From Emydura subglobosa (taxonomy: Eukaryota > Chordata > Testudines > Chelidae): a stretch of DNA of 64,000 bases. The stretch is from contig ML679961.1 of NCBI GenBank assembly GCA_007922225.1, positions 3,082,319 through 3,146,318 on the forward strand, in the 5' to 3' direction. Made by a program: the position numbers and the translations under genes. Below the pieces are notes generated by a model that saw only the letters and a program-made list of their open reading frames with translations, ran no database searches and was not told the DNA's origin. Numbering within the stretch: position 1 is the first letter of the stretch; every line of letters starts with the position of its first letter. This document shows positions 33,291 through 44,731 of this stretch, one piece after another.

Positions 33291-35112
33291 CCGGGGGGAG
33301 GAATGCACGGAGCAACCCCTGCTCTGACACCATCATGCACCCCCCCCATGTCACCCCAGATGAGCTAACCAGTGCTGCTGAGCGTGGCCCCTCACCACAG
33401 CCTCTGGTGAGACTGTCCCTGCTCTCAGAACTAGCCTGCCCCAGTCCTTGTGCGCCAGGAACGCAGTGTTCAGACTCGTGTCTCGTCCATGCACAAGCCC
33501 TCCAGAGGACGGCCAGTCTCCGGGCGCCCCACCGTTGTGCACTCCTGCAAAGCTCGTCACAACCTTGCCCTGAGGGTGTCGTTTGTGGGCTGCAAGCAGC
33601 CAACGTTCCCTGGGCAGTAAACCCGCTCAGACCGAGTGTCACGGCTGCTGCCTTCCAGCAAAGGACACGCCCCCGTTGAAGAGGCATATTGCAGGCGTGC
33701 ACACCGCTAGGAAGAACACCCAGCATGCAGGAAAGAACGCAAACGGTGACGCAGGTGGGGGATAACACAGGCACCAGGCATTTCACGAAACCAGACCCGT
33801 TTCCACTTTATCCAGCCAGGACAATGGGGCAGGCAGGCAAAGAGAGGTGCTTTAAAACAGCCCTTTCCAGCGCGCCATCTGACTCTGGCTGTCCCAGCGC
33901 AGGGCAGGAGGGTTTTAGGGTTTCTTTGTTTCATGTGACTCTGTAACACTCACCCCACGTGCACTGACCACGTTACCGCTCAGCCTGCCAAGTCACCACC
34001 AGCCTCACAATGAGCAGATGACAACTGACAAAGCCCACAATGTATTCAAACTTTTAAAAAGTCAGCCGGTTAAATGAGATCTCTGACAGTCCCCTCTCCT
34101 GGCCGGTAAACACCACCCAGCAGCAACCAACCCACGTTCCAGACACAGCTTCTCCCAGCCCTCTGTTGTTGAACCTGTAGCTTGCTGGCTATGGCCAGGA
34201 ACTCCCACTGGGCTGAGGGGGCGAGCACACGGACTAGAAGAACTACAGGAAGGGCCAAATGTGCTCCTGCATTTTGTGCACACAGGTATGTACTATGGGG
34301 ACAGTCTGTGTCTTGCTGCCTGTCCTAGCTGGCACTTGATTGCAGGCACAGATCAGGGTGTTCGAATTGCAGGTGCTCAGAGTGAATTGCGGGCACAGCT
34401 CCACGGGCAAGAAACGTTGTGTGCTAGCAAAAGGAAGAGACCAGTCCTCGCTCTGTTGAACAGCGTCCCCTCTCCCCGTGTCTGAACACGTTTGAAAAGG
34501 ATGGATGCACGGTGGTAGGTTCTGGCCAGGCGGGTGCTGGGTGCGGTGACGTCTGACTCTCAGGAAGGCTATATGTTTATGTAAAGTAGGTTTGGGCTAC
34601 AGAAAGAGGCTGTGTCAAAAAAGAAGGAGCTGAGTGCATAATTATTTACCACACACATTACCCTGAGGCTAGAGCATAATTTACAAGAGAAAATGGATTG
34701 TCGATTTTAAAGGCAGCTTTAACTTATAATCAGCTGGGACTGCATATTGTTGAGAAGACATTAGCATGATTCTACAGCTGTCCCTGTGTGCAAAATAGTC
34801 CTGGACACTGACTGTCGCAGTTCCATTGCAGCTCCAGGATTGCATGCCAGCCGTCTGGGGGTTTGAGCTGGTACACATCTTCTTGTACCCCCATCTCCTC
34901 CACTTTTGTGGAAGAGGCAAACAACAGAATAAATGCAGTCTGTTGTTCCAGGCATGCAGATCTTGTCAGGTCACATGCCACTAGCCACACAGGGGAACAA
35001 CTCATCTGAGTAAAGCAAGCAGGATTGCCTTAACAAATTCTACGTGCATGCAACATTCCATAACAATCTGATTGAATACACCATGTGATCCACTTCAACA
35101 GAAATGGAAGGG
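33291..35112. other. No gene recognised
   Basis: The longer frames (33115-33786 minus and 33206-33679 plus) overlap the SINE and each other in opposite directions. I take both as chance frames in GC-rich sequence. Confidence 0.4.
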
Positions 35113-35350
35113 GGCGGGGAAGTGGGGGAGGTCTAGGTTGGATATTAGGAAAGTCTTTTTCCCTAGGAGGGTGGTGAAGCACTGGAATGGGTTACCTAGG
35201 GAGGTGGTGGAATCTCCATCCTTAGAGGTTTTTAAGGCCCGGCTTGACAAAGCCCTGGCTGGGATGATTTAGCTGAGGTTAGTCCTGCTTTGAGCAGGGG
35301 GTTGGACTAGATACCTCCTGAGATCCCTTCCAACTCTAATCTTCTATGAT
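35113..35350 (+). mobile_element. CR1 LINE 3' end
   Basis: GGTCTAGGTTGGATATTAGG to TCTAATCTTCTATGAT. The frame 35072-35272 retains [20 protein letters not shown] and the [21 protein letters not shown]-terminal end of ORF2. It is 5'-truncated and close to the consensus of the other young copies. Confidence 0.93.
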
Positions 35351-37999
35351 AAGGGTAAAGGAGAATTTTCGCTCACTTTTTGTTAGAAATTATTTCTGTC
35401 CATAAGAATCATTTCTGTTTCTCCATCCAAAGTCGTCCAACACAGAAAGAGGGTCAAATTCTTCTCCACTACTTCCATGTAAACCATTAACTTCACTGAT
35501 ATGGAACCAAAGAAGTTTTGGCCCAGTAATTGTAGAGTGCTTTCTGTCTCTTCTTTGATTCGCTGCTGTCTCTCAGGAGCGACGCTGCATTCCAGGGTCT
35601 CCTACTGAAATGTTTGTGCTTCTCCAAAAATAGGGGTGGTTCCAAAGTGTTGATTTGTTACTCATTCTACTGCCCTTACATCACACTAAAACGCTCATTT
35701 AAATAACAGGGGAAACCCCAGACAGATTGCCCCTGCTGCTCAGACACCACACCAGTTCTTCAGGTAGAATCTAAGACGCTATTGTGCATGCTGTGAAGTT
35801 ACAGTACACCATAGTGTCAGAACTGTATTTATTGCTACCAGCCCAAGCTATATTGCATTCCAACTCTCTTATTAGAGTCTGATCTCCGGCCCTGACAAGA
35901 TAACAGGATGGAGAGCATTTTCAGAGCTCATGTGCACCACATGTGAGAAGGGCCAGCTCACGAAGTCATGAGGCATGGTGTGGTTGCCCCGAAACCATTT
36001 CAAACTCAGCTCTGTCTCCTGAAGCTGGGGAAAAATCAGTACAATCACTAACCTTTTCCACCCCACCACATAAAAGTCGGAAGAGAATAGCTATAGGATG
36101 TTGTGGGGTTTTTATTTTTTTGGTAGGGCTGTCTTTGACACAAGTACAAAACCCAGTAGCTGCAAACTTCTGCGACTTTGTGGACAAAAATATTGTGCAT
36201 GTAGACAGCGCAAGGTCTTTCTTGTTTTGACTCCAGCTTTCTGCTGTTTTTTCAGATGCTGGTAGATGGCCTGTCTCTTCTGACCAAGCTCACAGACCCC
36301 TGACTTTCTTCTATGAACTTCCAATGCGTCATTCCTCACTGTTTAAGTTGCTGGATGGGGGAATAAAGAAATGAGATGCTGCCTCGGGGAAAGTGGCGGG
36401 CTTACAGACCTAAACCTCACTCACAACACAGATGGAAACATTGCTAAGCGAAACCAAATCCAACCCACAGGTGACTTTACTGCAGGAAATACGAGTAATA
36501 TTTCCAGTGAAGCACCTGATCACCTCATTGGTCACCTCATCATCAGGAGCTGAGGGACATTGACTCTCCCCACACATTCAGACAGACCCTCCCCTTCCTA
36601 TCTTGATTTAGGCCAAACCTTCCTGCTGCTGCATCTGTGCAACTGCAGTGCTTCCCCTGCTGGTGTGATTTGCAGCCATTTTGACAGGATCAGATTCATG
36701 CCCCACAGAAGGACTGGCCCTGATAATCTTGTTCCTGCAAAGAGACTCAGATATAGTGAATAGCAGAGCTTCAATGTTCACACCAGGATGCTTCAGAGTG
36801 ACTCCACCATCATTTTGACAACCCCATGCAGTGGAATGGACTGGTCCAGCAATAACAACCGTCTGCCCCAACTCGGCGTTCCCCTTGGCTAAAGGCTCTC
36901 TGACTGCTGAGTGCTCCCCAGCTCTGCCAGGTGGGTTTTTGCCAGCACAGAAAACGAATAGCGCTCAGCTCTGACTAGCACCCAGCCCTTCTCCTGCTGG
37001 AGGGAAAACTCCACCTTCTCTGCAGTCCCCAGTCTGGACTGGTCAGCACCGAAGAGCTGCTCGGCACGTAGCAATTGCCTTGGGCCGCCAGCTTCCTCAG
37101 TGCAAACTCCACAGCAAGAGGAACTCTCCTGCAGGCAGACTAGAGCTCCAGTGTTGGGACGAGCTCCCCACGGAGACAGAAAGACATCCCCTTCCTTCCG
37201 TAGAGCTGAAGCCTTTCATCTCCCTCCCAGGCCCCCAGCACAGCTCTCTTCAAACCGGCACTGTACATGGTCCTAACTTCAACACGGTGCTCAGCCGGGG
37301 ACGTTCCCAAGCAGCAGCAATGTGCTAAACCCTCCAGACCCCTCCACAGCACAGGCGACGCCAGCACGGACTCCAGGTAGTTGGTCACACCGTGGTCCTG
37401 CCTGCCTGGCAGCTTCGCTTCCTCACTGGAATTCTGTCCACTGCCATCTCTAACCCTTGAAGCAAACACCTTCTTGAGACGGTAGCTGCCAAGCACATTC
37501 TGAATTGACCCTCTCTCTCCCTTTAACGCCAGATGGTTTTCGTCAGCTGCAGCACCTGCCTAAGTTCTGCAGACATCCCATCAGTTCTCTTGTACTGAGT
37601 GACACATGCAGCCTTCACGCATGGCTCAGCAGTGCCCTTTCAAGCTGGGAAACTACCTTGAAATGACAAAGCAACTGCGAACAAGACCTCAGAGAGAACA
37701 TCGGCGAGGGGCGTGAGATCTCCTTCACGAGACAAACGCTGAAGTTCAGTCCCTGTTGTAATTTATACAAGGCAGCCACTTCGAAAGCTCCAGGTTTCCT
37801 GGGTACTTTGCTGTCTGAGAGGTGATCCATCTTGAAGGTTCGTAAATACTTTTGTTCCTCTGCAGTCTGCTCAGTTCAAAGAGCTCTTTTGATGTGAAGT
37901 AAAAACAGCAAAGCACTGAGCGGTACTTGCAGGGTTCCCTTGCCAGGATCCGCCTCCCTTAGAAAGCTGCAGTAGTAGAAGCTGGTAACTAATCAAAGG
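35351..37999. other. No gene recognised
   Basis: About 2.6 kb in which I can name no repeat or protein domain. Confidence 0.4.
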
Positions 38000-38018
38000 C
38001 AAACACAAGTCACAAAGT

Positions 38019-38630
38019 TTTATTAAATATTTTATTGCACAACTTTTCAATATTTCACCTGCTCAAAGAGCCCCTGGTTTCCCCTTTCCTGGGGACCGGC
38101 TGGGCTGGGCTGGGCCAGGAGTGAGCAGAACACAAGCGCTCACAGAAGAAAGAATAAGGTCAGATGATGCAGAGGTGAGGAGGGTGCTCCTTTTATGCCA
38201 TGGTTTAAAGCCCTTTTTCCGGTTTCTCTTTGGCAGCCCCATTACGATTGGCTTGAATAAACACCATTGGCCTCTTTAAAGTGCTCCTCCTGACAACAGT
38301 GTTCCTGCTGGCGTCTCCCGCGCACACCTCCACACCTGCCTCCTCTGCCTCTGACGGAAGGACCCAGCCATTGACATAGATGTTTAAAGGAAAACAGCAG
38401 CTGGACTCTTACTCTGACAGGTCATTTGTAGAGGCAGTATCAACCCTCTCCTCCTTCGTCCCCTGGTAGGCAGAGCTCTGCTGATCGCTCTGCACGTCCA
38501 CTCCAGCCAGGGGAGGATGTTCTTCAGCCCAAATCCATCCCGTCTGATAGCTCTGTTCTGCAGCTGTTAGCCACTGCCGGTGCACAGCGTCTCCCAGGTG
38601 GTCATGCAACCACCCATCACACAGTGGCAC
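38019..38630 (-). other. Candidate 3' end of a host transcript (weak)
   Basis: Two minus-strand AATAAA signals (38031-38036 and 38019-38024) lie about 370-390 bp downstream of a 73-codon minus frame (38409-38630) that ends in a TAA at 38409. The frame contains LCDGWLHDHLGDAVHRQWL, an amphipathic-looking stretch with codon use that appears coding. I cannot name the family. An in-frame stop lies just upstream, so if this is an exon it begins close to 38635. It could equally be a retrocopy fragment or chance. Confidence 0.2.
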
Positions 38631-38769
38631 AGGGGGAACTGTTCACTCCCTAGCAGCTCCACTGCGATGCATGAGACAGACTATAGGCACTCCGCTGTCA
38701 TTGTCAGCATGCAAAGGAGAGAACTCGGATGCATAGGTGCTGCTCAGGCCTGCCATTAATCCGATGTGA

Positions 38770-38890
38770 GCCTCAGTTTGCTGAGTAACACTTCCTTACC
38801 TTACAGAGAAGGGGTGTTAACTAATTAGGGTTTGTAAAGATCTTTGGGGGAAAGTCACTATGGAAACGTGATGTATTCTGATCTCAAATG
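38770..38890 (+). repeat. MIR-like 3' fragment
   Basis: GAGCCTCAGTTTGCTGAGTA, GTTTGTAAAGATCTTTGGGG and ACTATGGAAACGTGATGTAT are a weak but recognisable match to the 3' half of the MIR-type SINE. Confidence 0.4.
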
Positions 38891-39949
38891 GCCACAAAGG
38901 AACTGTCAGACACTTGCACTTTTCTTCTGAGCCTTTATATTTTTGTCAGACCAGCTGAGAAAAAGCTAATATTTTCTCAATCTAGTTTCCTTCCTTCTGT
39001 TTAATATTTTATGCCTTTAATCATGTTTTCTGTAGGACCAGCATTTAAATAATGAGAATGCTTATTCACCAGATAAGGATTTGGATGGGATCCTTTCCCC
39101 AGACTCTCACAGGATTAAAATTTAATATTTTACCATTAATTTCACATCATAAGTATGTACAAATGCAATTCACTGGAGGGGACTTTCCACAGTGATGATA
39201 TAATTCAGGATTATCAATACAACTTTTCTCTAATACCACACTTCCTTAAAGTTTATATCCCTTGGCACCTGCTACAAAAATAGGCAGGGTTGCTCAAGGA
39301 CACTGAAAATATTAAGTATGTTTATCCTTTGAGCATAAAGCTACAATGAAATCCCTAACTCACTCAGCGAAATGACTTTGGAAAAGTCATTCTGAATGCT
39401 GGTCTCTACAAAGGTACTTTTAAAAAAACCCACACGCTCACATGTTCTTCTTTAAAAAGAAATTCCACAGCTCTGTAACAGCCAGTTCATGATGAGCATT
39501 TATTTCACTGAGCAAGTACAAACCAGAGGATGCATTTTTCTCATTTTGTTAACTTCTCTTCAGAGCTACACGCACTTCATCACCTGTTCAGACCAAACAT
39601 TCCTGTTTCATTTCTATTTGCTTACCCAGCAGACTGATTTTTAAGAAAATCAAGAGGCATATTCTGCACCTAACGCCTGGAGATACTGTGTTTCCCATCT
39701 GCCCTTGAGATTGTCAGTTTCCAGAATAGAGTCAAATTCACTGTTGTCTTACACGCTAAACAGTCTGATTATCTTCAGTGCATTGCACTGGTTGTAAATC
39801 AGCAATGACTCATCCCCGGGTCAGCAATTAGACAATCCAGGGTCTATTTTCCCCAGCAGTATGCAAAGGCCTTGCACCTTTTCCGGTGCACATCCCCTGT
39901 GTAAGACTGGACTTCCATGTATGGTCACAAATGAAAAGTACTGAATCCT
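38891..39949. other. AT-rich, no gene recognised
   Basis: The base composition turns AT-rich. I see no repeat family and no coding motif. It could hold conserved non-coding DNA, but that needs an alignment to judge. Confidence 0.4.
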
Positions 39950-39954
39950 TTTAT

Positions 39955-40060
39955 TTGGGGCTCAGCCCTGCAAAGTGCTGGACACCTTGGTCCCAATCCA
40001 GCAAAGCACATAAGCAAGGACGTCACTTTGACTTCCATGGCACTACACATGTGCATACAG
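39955..40060. repeat. Palindromic repeat (CCAGCAAAGCACATAAGC type)
   Basis: CAAAGTGCTGGACACCTTGG, ATCCAGCAAAGCACATAAGC and TTTGACTTCCATGGCAC. It belongs to the same family as 30655-30755. Confidence 0.5.
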
Positions 40061-40484
40061 CTGAATACCTGCTTACGCCCGCCAAGTACAAATGGAGCGG
40101 AGAATTCAGGCTCCGGCTTTGCCAGACTTTGTGGGTTGGGCTTTGGTTTTGCAAAGTCAAACTTAGAGCTGATTTGTATCACATGACCATAGTAAAGAAA
40201 CACAGAAAGAGCCACTTGCTTCTAACACAGAACAAGGAATCTTAGGCAGGAATCTGTTTTCCTTATGTCATATAACTATTCACTTCCCCTGAACGCTTTT
40301 ATCTGTAACTAGGGCTTTTGCTTTGGGTGGGCGGGTTATTATTTTCTTTTTTTTTTCAGGGTTTATTTTTAGCAATTTTTTAGTTGTAGATGTCCAAAAA
40401 TTGTTTTTTTGGTGGGGTTTCCTTTTGTATATCCTAAAATGTACTATAGTAATATACATTGTAATGAGTTATCTCTTTGTAATG
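40061..40484. other. T-rich tract, no gene recognised
   Basis: From about 40340 to 40425 the plus strand is T-rich with short homopolymers (TTTTCTTTTTTTTTTCAGGG). Nothing else stands out. Confidence 0.45.
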
Positions 40485-40654
40485 TTCCCTGGCCTGCTTT
40501 AACACAGCACTGTTTCAAACAGCACTAGATTAAAGCACACTAAAGAATTTTAGCACACCCCAGCAGGGCCTACAAAGATCAGTTAACGTGCAACTCATTG
40601 GCGCGCTTTAGAAATAGCCACATTACTGCTCCATGTAGACAAGACCTTAGATGC
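40485..40654. repeat. MITE-like repeat fragment (one terminus visible)
   Basis: It has repeated short units AGCACACTAAAG / TTAGCACACC and ends in TGCTCCATGTAGACAAGACC, a terminus typical of hAT-like MITEs in turtles. The other terminus is not recognisable. Confidence 0.4.
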
Positions 40655-41614
40655 AAGAAGCTATTCCCAGTGTTTCGCCATTAAAACCAAAAATCAGAAG
40701 ACCCACCTCTTTCCTTCCCTATCCACTCTTCCTGCTACAGAGTTAAAAGACAGTACACATGGTCTCAGTTTAAATCCAAGTTCTGCTTTATTCAAACCAT
40801 CAACATTTGGCAGGGACAAAGGCACCGGGCCCGACTAAAGTGATCTGGGGTTGTTTTATCTCCATGAAGTTCCATGAAAATTCATGGTCTCGTATCGACA
40901 TAACTGAGAGAAGCGTTTCGCCCTGAGCACTTCAAAGTGACCTGGAAAGTGTGTGTGTGTTGGGAGACCAGGAAGAAGTTTTCCCTCTCTCAGGAAATAT
41001 TGTGATGCCCCAAGGCACTGCCTTGGAAGAGTGGATGGTTGGAGCTGCCACTCAACCCATTTGCCATTCACAGCAAGAAGTTTTATGGGTCCTACACAGC
41101 CCAGAAACTATGCTAGGTATTCTTGAGCGCCATCTCCAGGCACATGATCTACTAACAGCTCTGTACCCGCTAGTAACACTCGATTCAAGCCATGTCCTAT
41201 TGTGTCTTTGCACGGGCCTGTCAGTGACAGCCCTGCCTACAGAATGAGGTCAGAACGCTCCCCCACAAGAGCTCCCTTCTCACCTCCTCTTACCTCGAGA
41301 ATCTACACGCTCATGGGTGTGTTCAGGAGAGGAATTAATACTGGCATCTTGCAGAGCCCCTACTTGCTAATAGAACATAACCATGAAGATTGAGAAACTT
41401 GAACCAGTCCACTTCCTCCTCTTACCTGCCTCAGTTTCTCTATCGTTTTGCCCTAGGCGTGCACACACACATACACACAAAGTCCCATACATAAAAACTA
41501 GCTGATTTTACACACATTTGGAAAATGCCTTCCTGAGTTAAGCCACTTTGTCACAGATTGGGATTTCGGATATCTCAGAGGCACGGTTTTTCATTGTCTC
41601 TGTAGGACTGGCCC
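40655..41614. other. No gene recognised; short CA tract
   Basis: A short (CA)n-rich tract lies at 41461-41480. Otherwise there is no motif. Confidence 0.4.
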
Positions 41615-41935
41615 TAGACTCATAGATGCACATATTTTTAAGGCCGAGGGAGACCATTGTGATAATCTAGTCTGACCTCTTTTATAATACACCCCAGAGA
41701 ATTCCACACAGTAATTCCTGCTTTAAGTCTATAACTCCTGGTTGAGCAAGAATATAACTTTTGGAAAAACATCCAGTCTTCAAAGGCATCAAGAGATAGA
41801 GAATACACCACATCCCTATGTAAATTGTTCCAGTGGTTAATTAATTCCCCTCTCCCCCTTTCAAAATGGGCACTTTAGTTCTAGTCTGTATTTGTCTAGC
41901 TTCGGTTTCCAGCCATTGGCTCGGGGTGTTTCAGC
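41615..41935 (-). mobile_element. CR1 LINE 3' fragment (diverged subfamily)
   Basis: The inverted tail ACTCATAGATGCACATATTT is followed by GACCATTGTGATAATCTAGT, CTGACCTCTTTTATAATACA, AATTGTTCCAGTGGTTAATT and TTCTAGTCTGTATTTGTCTAG. It is the same older subfamily as 22638-23075. Confidence 0.82.
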
Positions 41936-42714
41936 CTTTGGGGCCTGGTCCTGCTCTCCCTGAAGTCAAAGGATCTTTGGCTTCCAAGAGAAGAGAAGCA
42001 GGTTCTCGTAGAGGCTTGTTCACCAGAGTTTGGATTCTGAGCACACTCGATGCTACACTCTGAACTCGACCAGATGGAGAAGATCTGCTGAAGCTGAGCA
42101 GACTCCGACGCTGGCTACGCATGTCACAAATTACCCACATGTCACAGCTCACCTTGCAATTTCTGTGGGGAGTATTAAAATGATTTTTCCATTTTCTCAT
42201 TCTATTTCTCTTCTCCCTCTTGGAAATAGAGGATGACATTATGTGATAAGGTCTGTCACTTTAAATTAAACCAAATAGACTTTTTTATCCTGTCGTAATC
42301 TGAATGCAGATAAAATGTGATGTCCCAAGGAAGAAAGAAGCAATATAGGGACTGGGGTCAGAGGGGGAACGTCTGAAGAATCGTCTCTCATGTTTCACAA
42401 GCTTTCTTATTTCTTGTTTAACTCTGTAATGTCTGCAGGTCTTTTCATTAGCAACAGAGAGCTGGCACTGCTGTCTTCAGCTATTTATAGCCTCTCAGTC
42501 TGCCTGTAGACTAAGAATAGCCCTGCACCTGGACTCTCTGGGGTAATGGCATAAACGAACATATGTGCTACAGCTGCTTAGCTCTGTAAGAAAATAGCTG
42601 TTCCAGAGTAAGGTCACACAACTCTCCTTTGTCGCACTGCCAACAAAAAACTTGACAACCGTTAGGCTGTTGATGTGCAGACACCACGGCCCGTCATGCT
42701 GAGCAATACTGGCA
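41936..42714. other. Nothing recognised except a repeat-like start
   Basis: At 41935-41975 a GGGGCCTGGTCCTGCTCTCC / CTGAAGTCAAAGG pair resembles the palindromic family core. The remainder shows nothing. Confidence 0.35.
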
Positions 42715-42875
42715 CTTGTTGTTTACTTGTATTCCCCCATCTCTTTGTATACATCAGCTGTCTAGTTTAGATTGTAAGTCCCTTGGAGCAGTGACCATAT
42801 TTTTGTTCTGCGTTCGGGTCCATGACCAGGGGTCCCAGCCGCTCTGACAATATAAATAAATAAACGAAGGACACC
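42715..42875 (+). repeat. SINE 3' unit (TTGTAAGTCCCTTGGAGCAG type)
   Basis: TAGATTGTAAGTCCCTTGGA, ATATTTTTGTTCTGCGTTCG, GTCCATGACCAGGGGTCCCA and a TATAAATAAATAAACG tail make up the 3' unit of a tetrapod SINE that recurs at 52245-52440 and, in pieces, at 5176-5420. Confidence 0.6.
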
Positions 42876-42943
42876 ATAAAGCAAGGAGCAGCTTGGTGAA
42901 TGCCCCAGGTCTACGAGTTTGGTAAAAGAGCTGCAGACGGAAA

Positions 42944-43010
42944 GCCTGATCCTCAACCAGTGTAAATGGGTGTAGCTCTGCTGAAGTCAAGGAGTGAGGC
43001 AGATTTTCCT
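42944..43010. repeat. Palindromic repeat fragment (GATCCTCAACCAGTGTAAATGG type)
   Basis: GATCCTCAACCAGTGTAAAT, GGTGTAGCTCTGCTGAAGTC and AAGGAGTGAGGCAG. The same family occurs at 22346-22395. Confidence 0.6.
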
Positions 43011-44539
43011 GAAAGGCTGGTGCTAACTGTCACAAGAGATTTCCCGTGATGGGTGCAGTTCTCATAGCTGCAGTATTGCTAACCCCACACAACCAACAAC
43101 CACGAGGCAGACGCCAAAGATCATGAGCTTGGCTTAAAAATCATGAGATTTTAAAAATAATAAACGTGGGGGTTTTTTGCATTTGCTTTCTGGTGTTTAA
43201 GCCTTTAGGGCTCATGTTTTCAATCATTCTTCTGCAACCAGGAGGGCGAGGCATGTGCTTTAGTGAACGAAAGTTGAGGCTCACACAATTCACATGCATC
43301 CAGGAACTGGGGCTTTATGAAAAATGCCAAATATAAAGGGATTTGTGATAAAAAAAAAAACCACACACACACACAAGTTGGTAGCATCAAGCTTTCTAGA
43401 CTGCCCACTGAGCTGGGCCAGTTTCCACCCGCTGAGGCCCTGACCCGCGGCTTGGTGCCTGTACAGCACTCCAGAGCTCAGCGTGGGAGCTGCTGAGGCT
43501 GTCGTCCCCACGCTCTGCCTGCCCTTCTCGCCTTGCTGCTCCCTTCGCGTCCCTCTCAGCCTGGAGCTCTTTTGCACCTGCTCACTGTGCCTGGAAACCT
43601 CTCCCAATTCGCACTATTGCAGGGGGGGCCTCCTCGCTCAGGGCTCTGGCTATCTCTGGCCCCAAACCAGCTCCCCAGAGTCCCCAGGTTTCCTGCACCT
43701 CCCCTTTTGAAGTAGTTTTTCCTGAAAGCAAGCTCAGACCTTCCCTGCCTCAGGCCAAATTCCTGGGGACCGCCCCACCCCTTTCCCACGTCTACCAGAA
43801 TCCTGGAGCCTCCCTCTGAACCTACCTCAAGGACGTGACTCTCTGAATATTCTGCCCCAAAAGCATTCTGGGTAGATGAGAAGCAGTTTGTCCTGCCTCC
43901 CCCAGATGCTATTGGCTGGAGGGGGGACAGAGGAGACTGAGCAATCCATCGGATGTCTGGCACTCAGTCCTGGCGCTGCCACTGCTGAGCCTTCGGCTGG
44001 TGGAATGGCAATAAAGGCCCTTTCCGAGAGCGGTTCCACTACTGGATCTAGGCATGCAGGAAACCTCCTGCCCCTGTTTTTGCTGCCTCCCCCACTCCAC
44101 TCCACACCCCGCCTCAGCCCCATTCCCCTGCATGCAGTTGATATTTGGTACCTTGCAGAACCGGAGTGTGACTGTGCTGAATTCTCACTAGTCTGGTGGG
44201 ATGTTTAAAGCTTTGCTGATATTACCCCCGGAAGGAAGCAGCTGACAATCCAGGCTAGTGCTGGCAGGTGCATTCATGGAAAACACCCCACTGGACATGG
44301 CGGAGGCTAGCGATGGGCAAGGCTGGAACTATAACGACCGTGTTTCCATCCGTTTCCTGGGTCCAAGGCCTTAAAAGCAGAGCAGGGAAGGAAAGTCCTG
44401 CCACCAGCGAATTCTGGGAGCAGCGGGTTTGCTTGCACTGCAAAGTGTGTCGTTTTAAATAGCTGCAATGGACAGGAAAGTTTCTGCTCCTCACAGCAGA
44501 ACAGCGAACGCTGAGCTACGTAGCTGGGCACGTTCGCAT
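43011..44539. other. No gene recognised; short CA tract
   Basis: A (CA)7 tract follows an A run at 43361-43375. The stretch 43480-44110 is C/T-rich. No domain or repeat family is seen up to the LTR remnant at 44540. Confidence 0.4.
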
Positions 44540-44726
44540 CGTGTATTTTGTGTCTTGCCTAACTGCTTAGGTTGCCGTAGTAACAGAGCTTAGCTTGTTG
44601 CCATAGCAATAGAGTTAGACTATTAGGGGATAGCTCCTGGCTGGTTTTTAGTGTTAGTTCAATAAAGACGCTCCTTGTGTTGCATCTCTCTGTGATCCTG
44701 TGCTGGTTTCTCTCTCTCTGAATACA
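44540..44726 (+). repeat. 3' part of the Gypsy-1 5' LTR (R-U5)
   Basis: The segment contains GTTAGTTCAATAAAGACGCT (AATAAA at 44659-44664), a GT-rich stretch CCTTGTGTTGCATCTCTCTG and an end near TCTGAATACA. It sits directly upstream of the PBS once the CR1 is removed. Two X-box-like motifs (44571-44584 and 44597-44610) form a 26-bp-spaced direct repeat. The outer LTR end was not found because there is no second copy. Confidence 0.6.
44571..44610 (+). promoter_or_regulatory. Tandem RFX X-box-like motifs in the LTR
   Basis: GTTGCCGTAGTAAC (44571-44584) and GTTGCCATAGCAAT (44597-44610) both fit the X-box consensus GTTGCC-AT-RGYAAC closely. Such motifs bind RFX factors. The repeat may have driven LTR expression when the element was active. 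Functional use is inference. Confidence 0.5.
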
Positions 44727-44731
44727 AGCAA

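Noticed and set aside
33115..33786. 223-codon minus frame and a 157-codon plus frame on the same stretch
   Set aside because: The frames overlap on opposite strands, include a SINE, and show no conserved motif or splice support.
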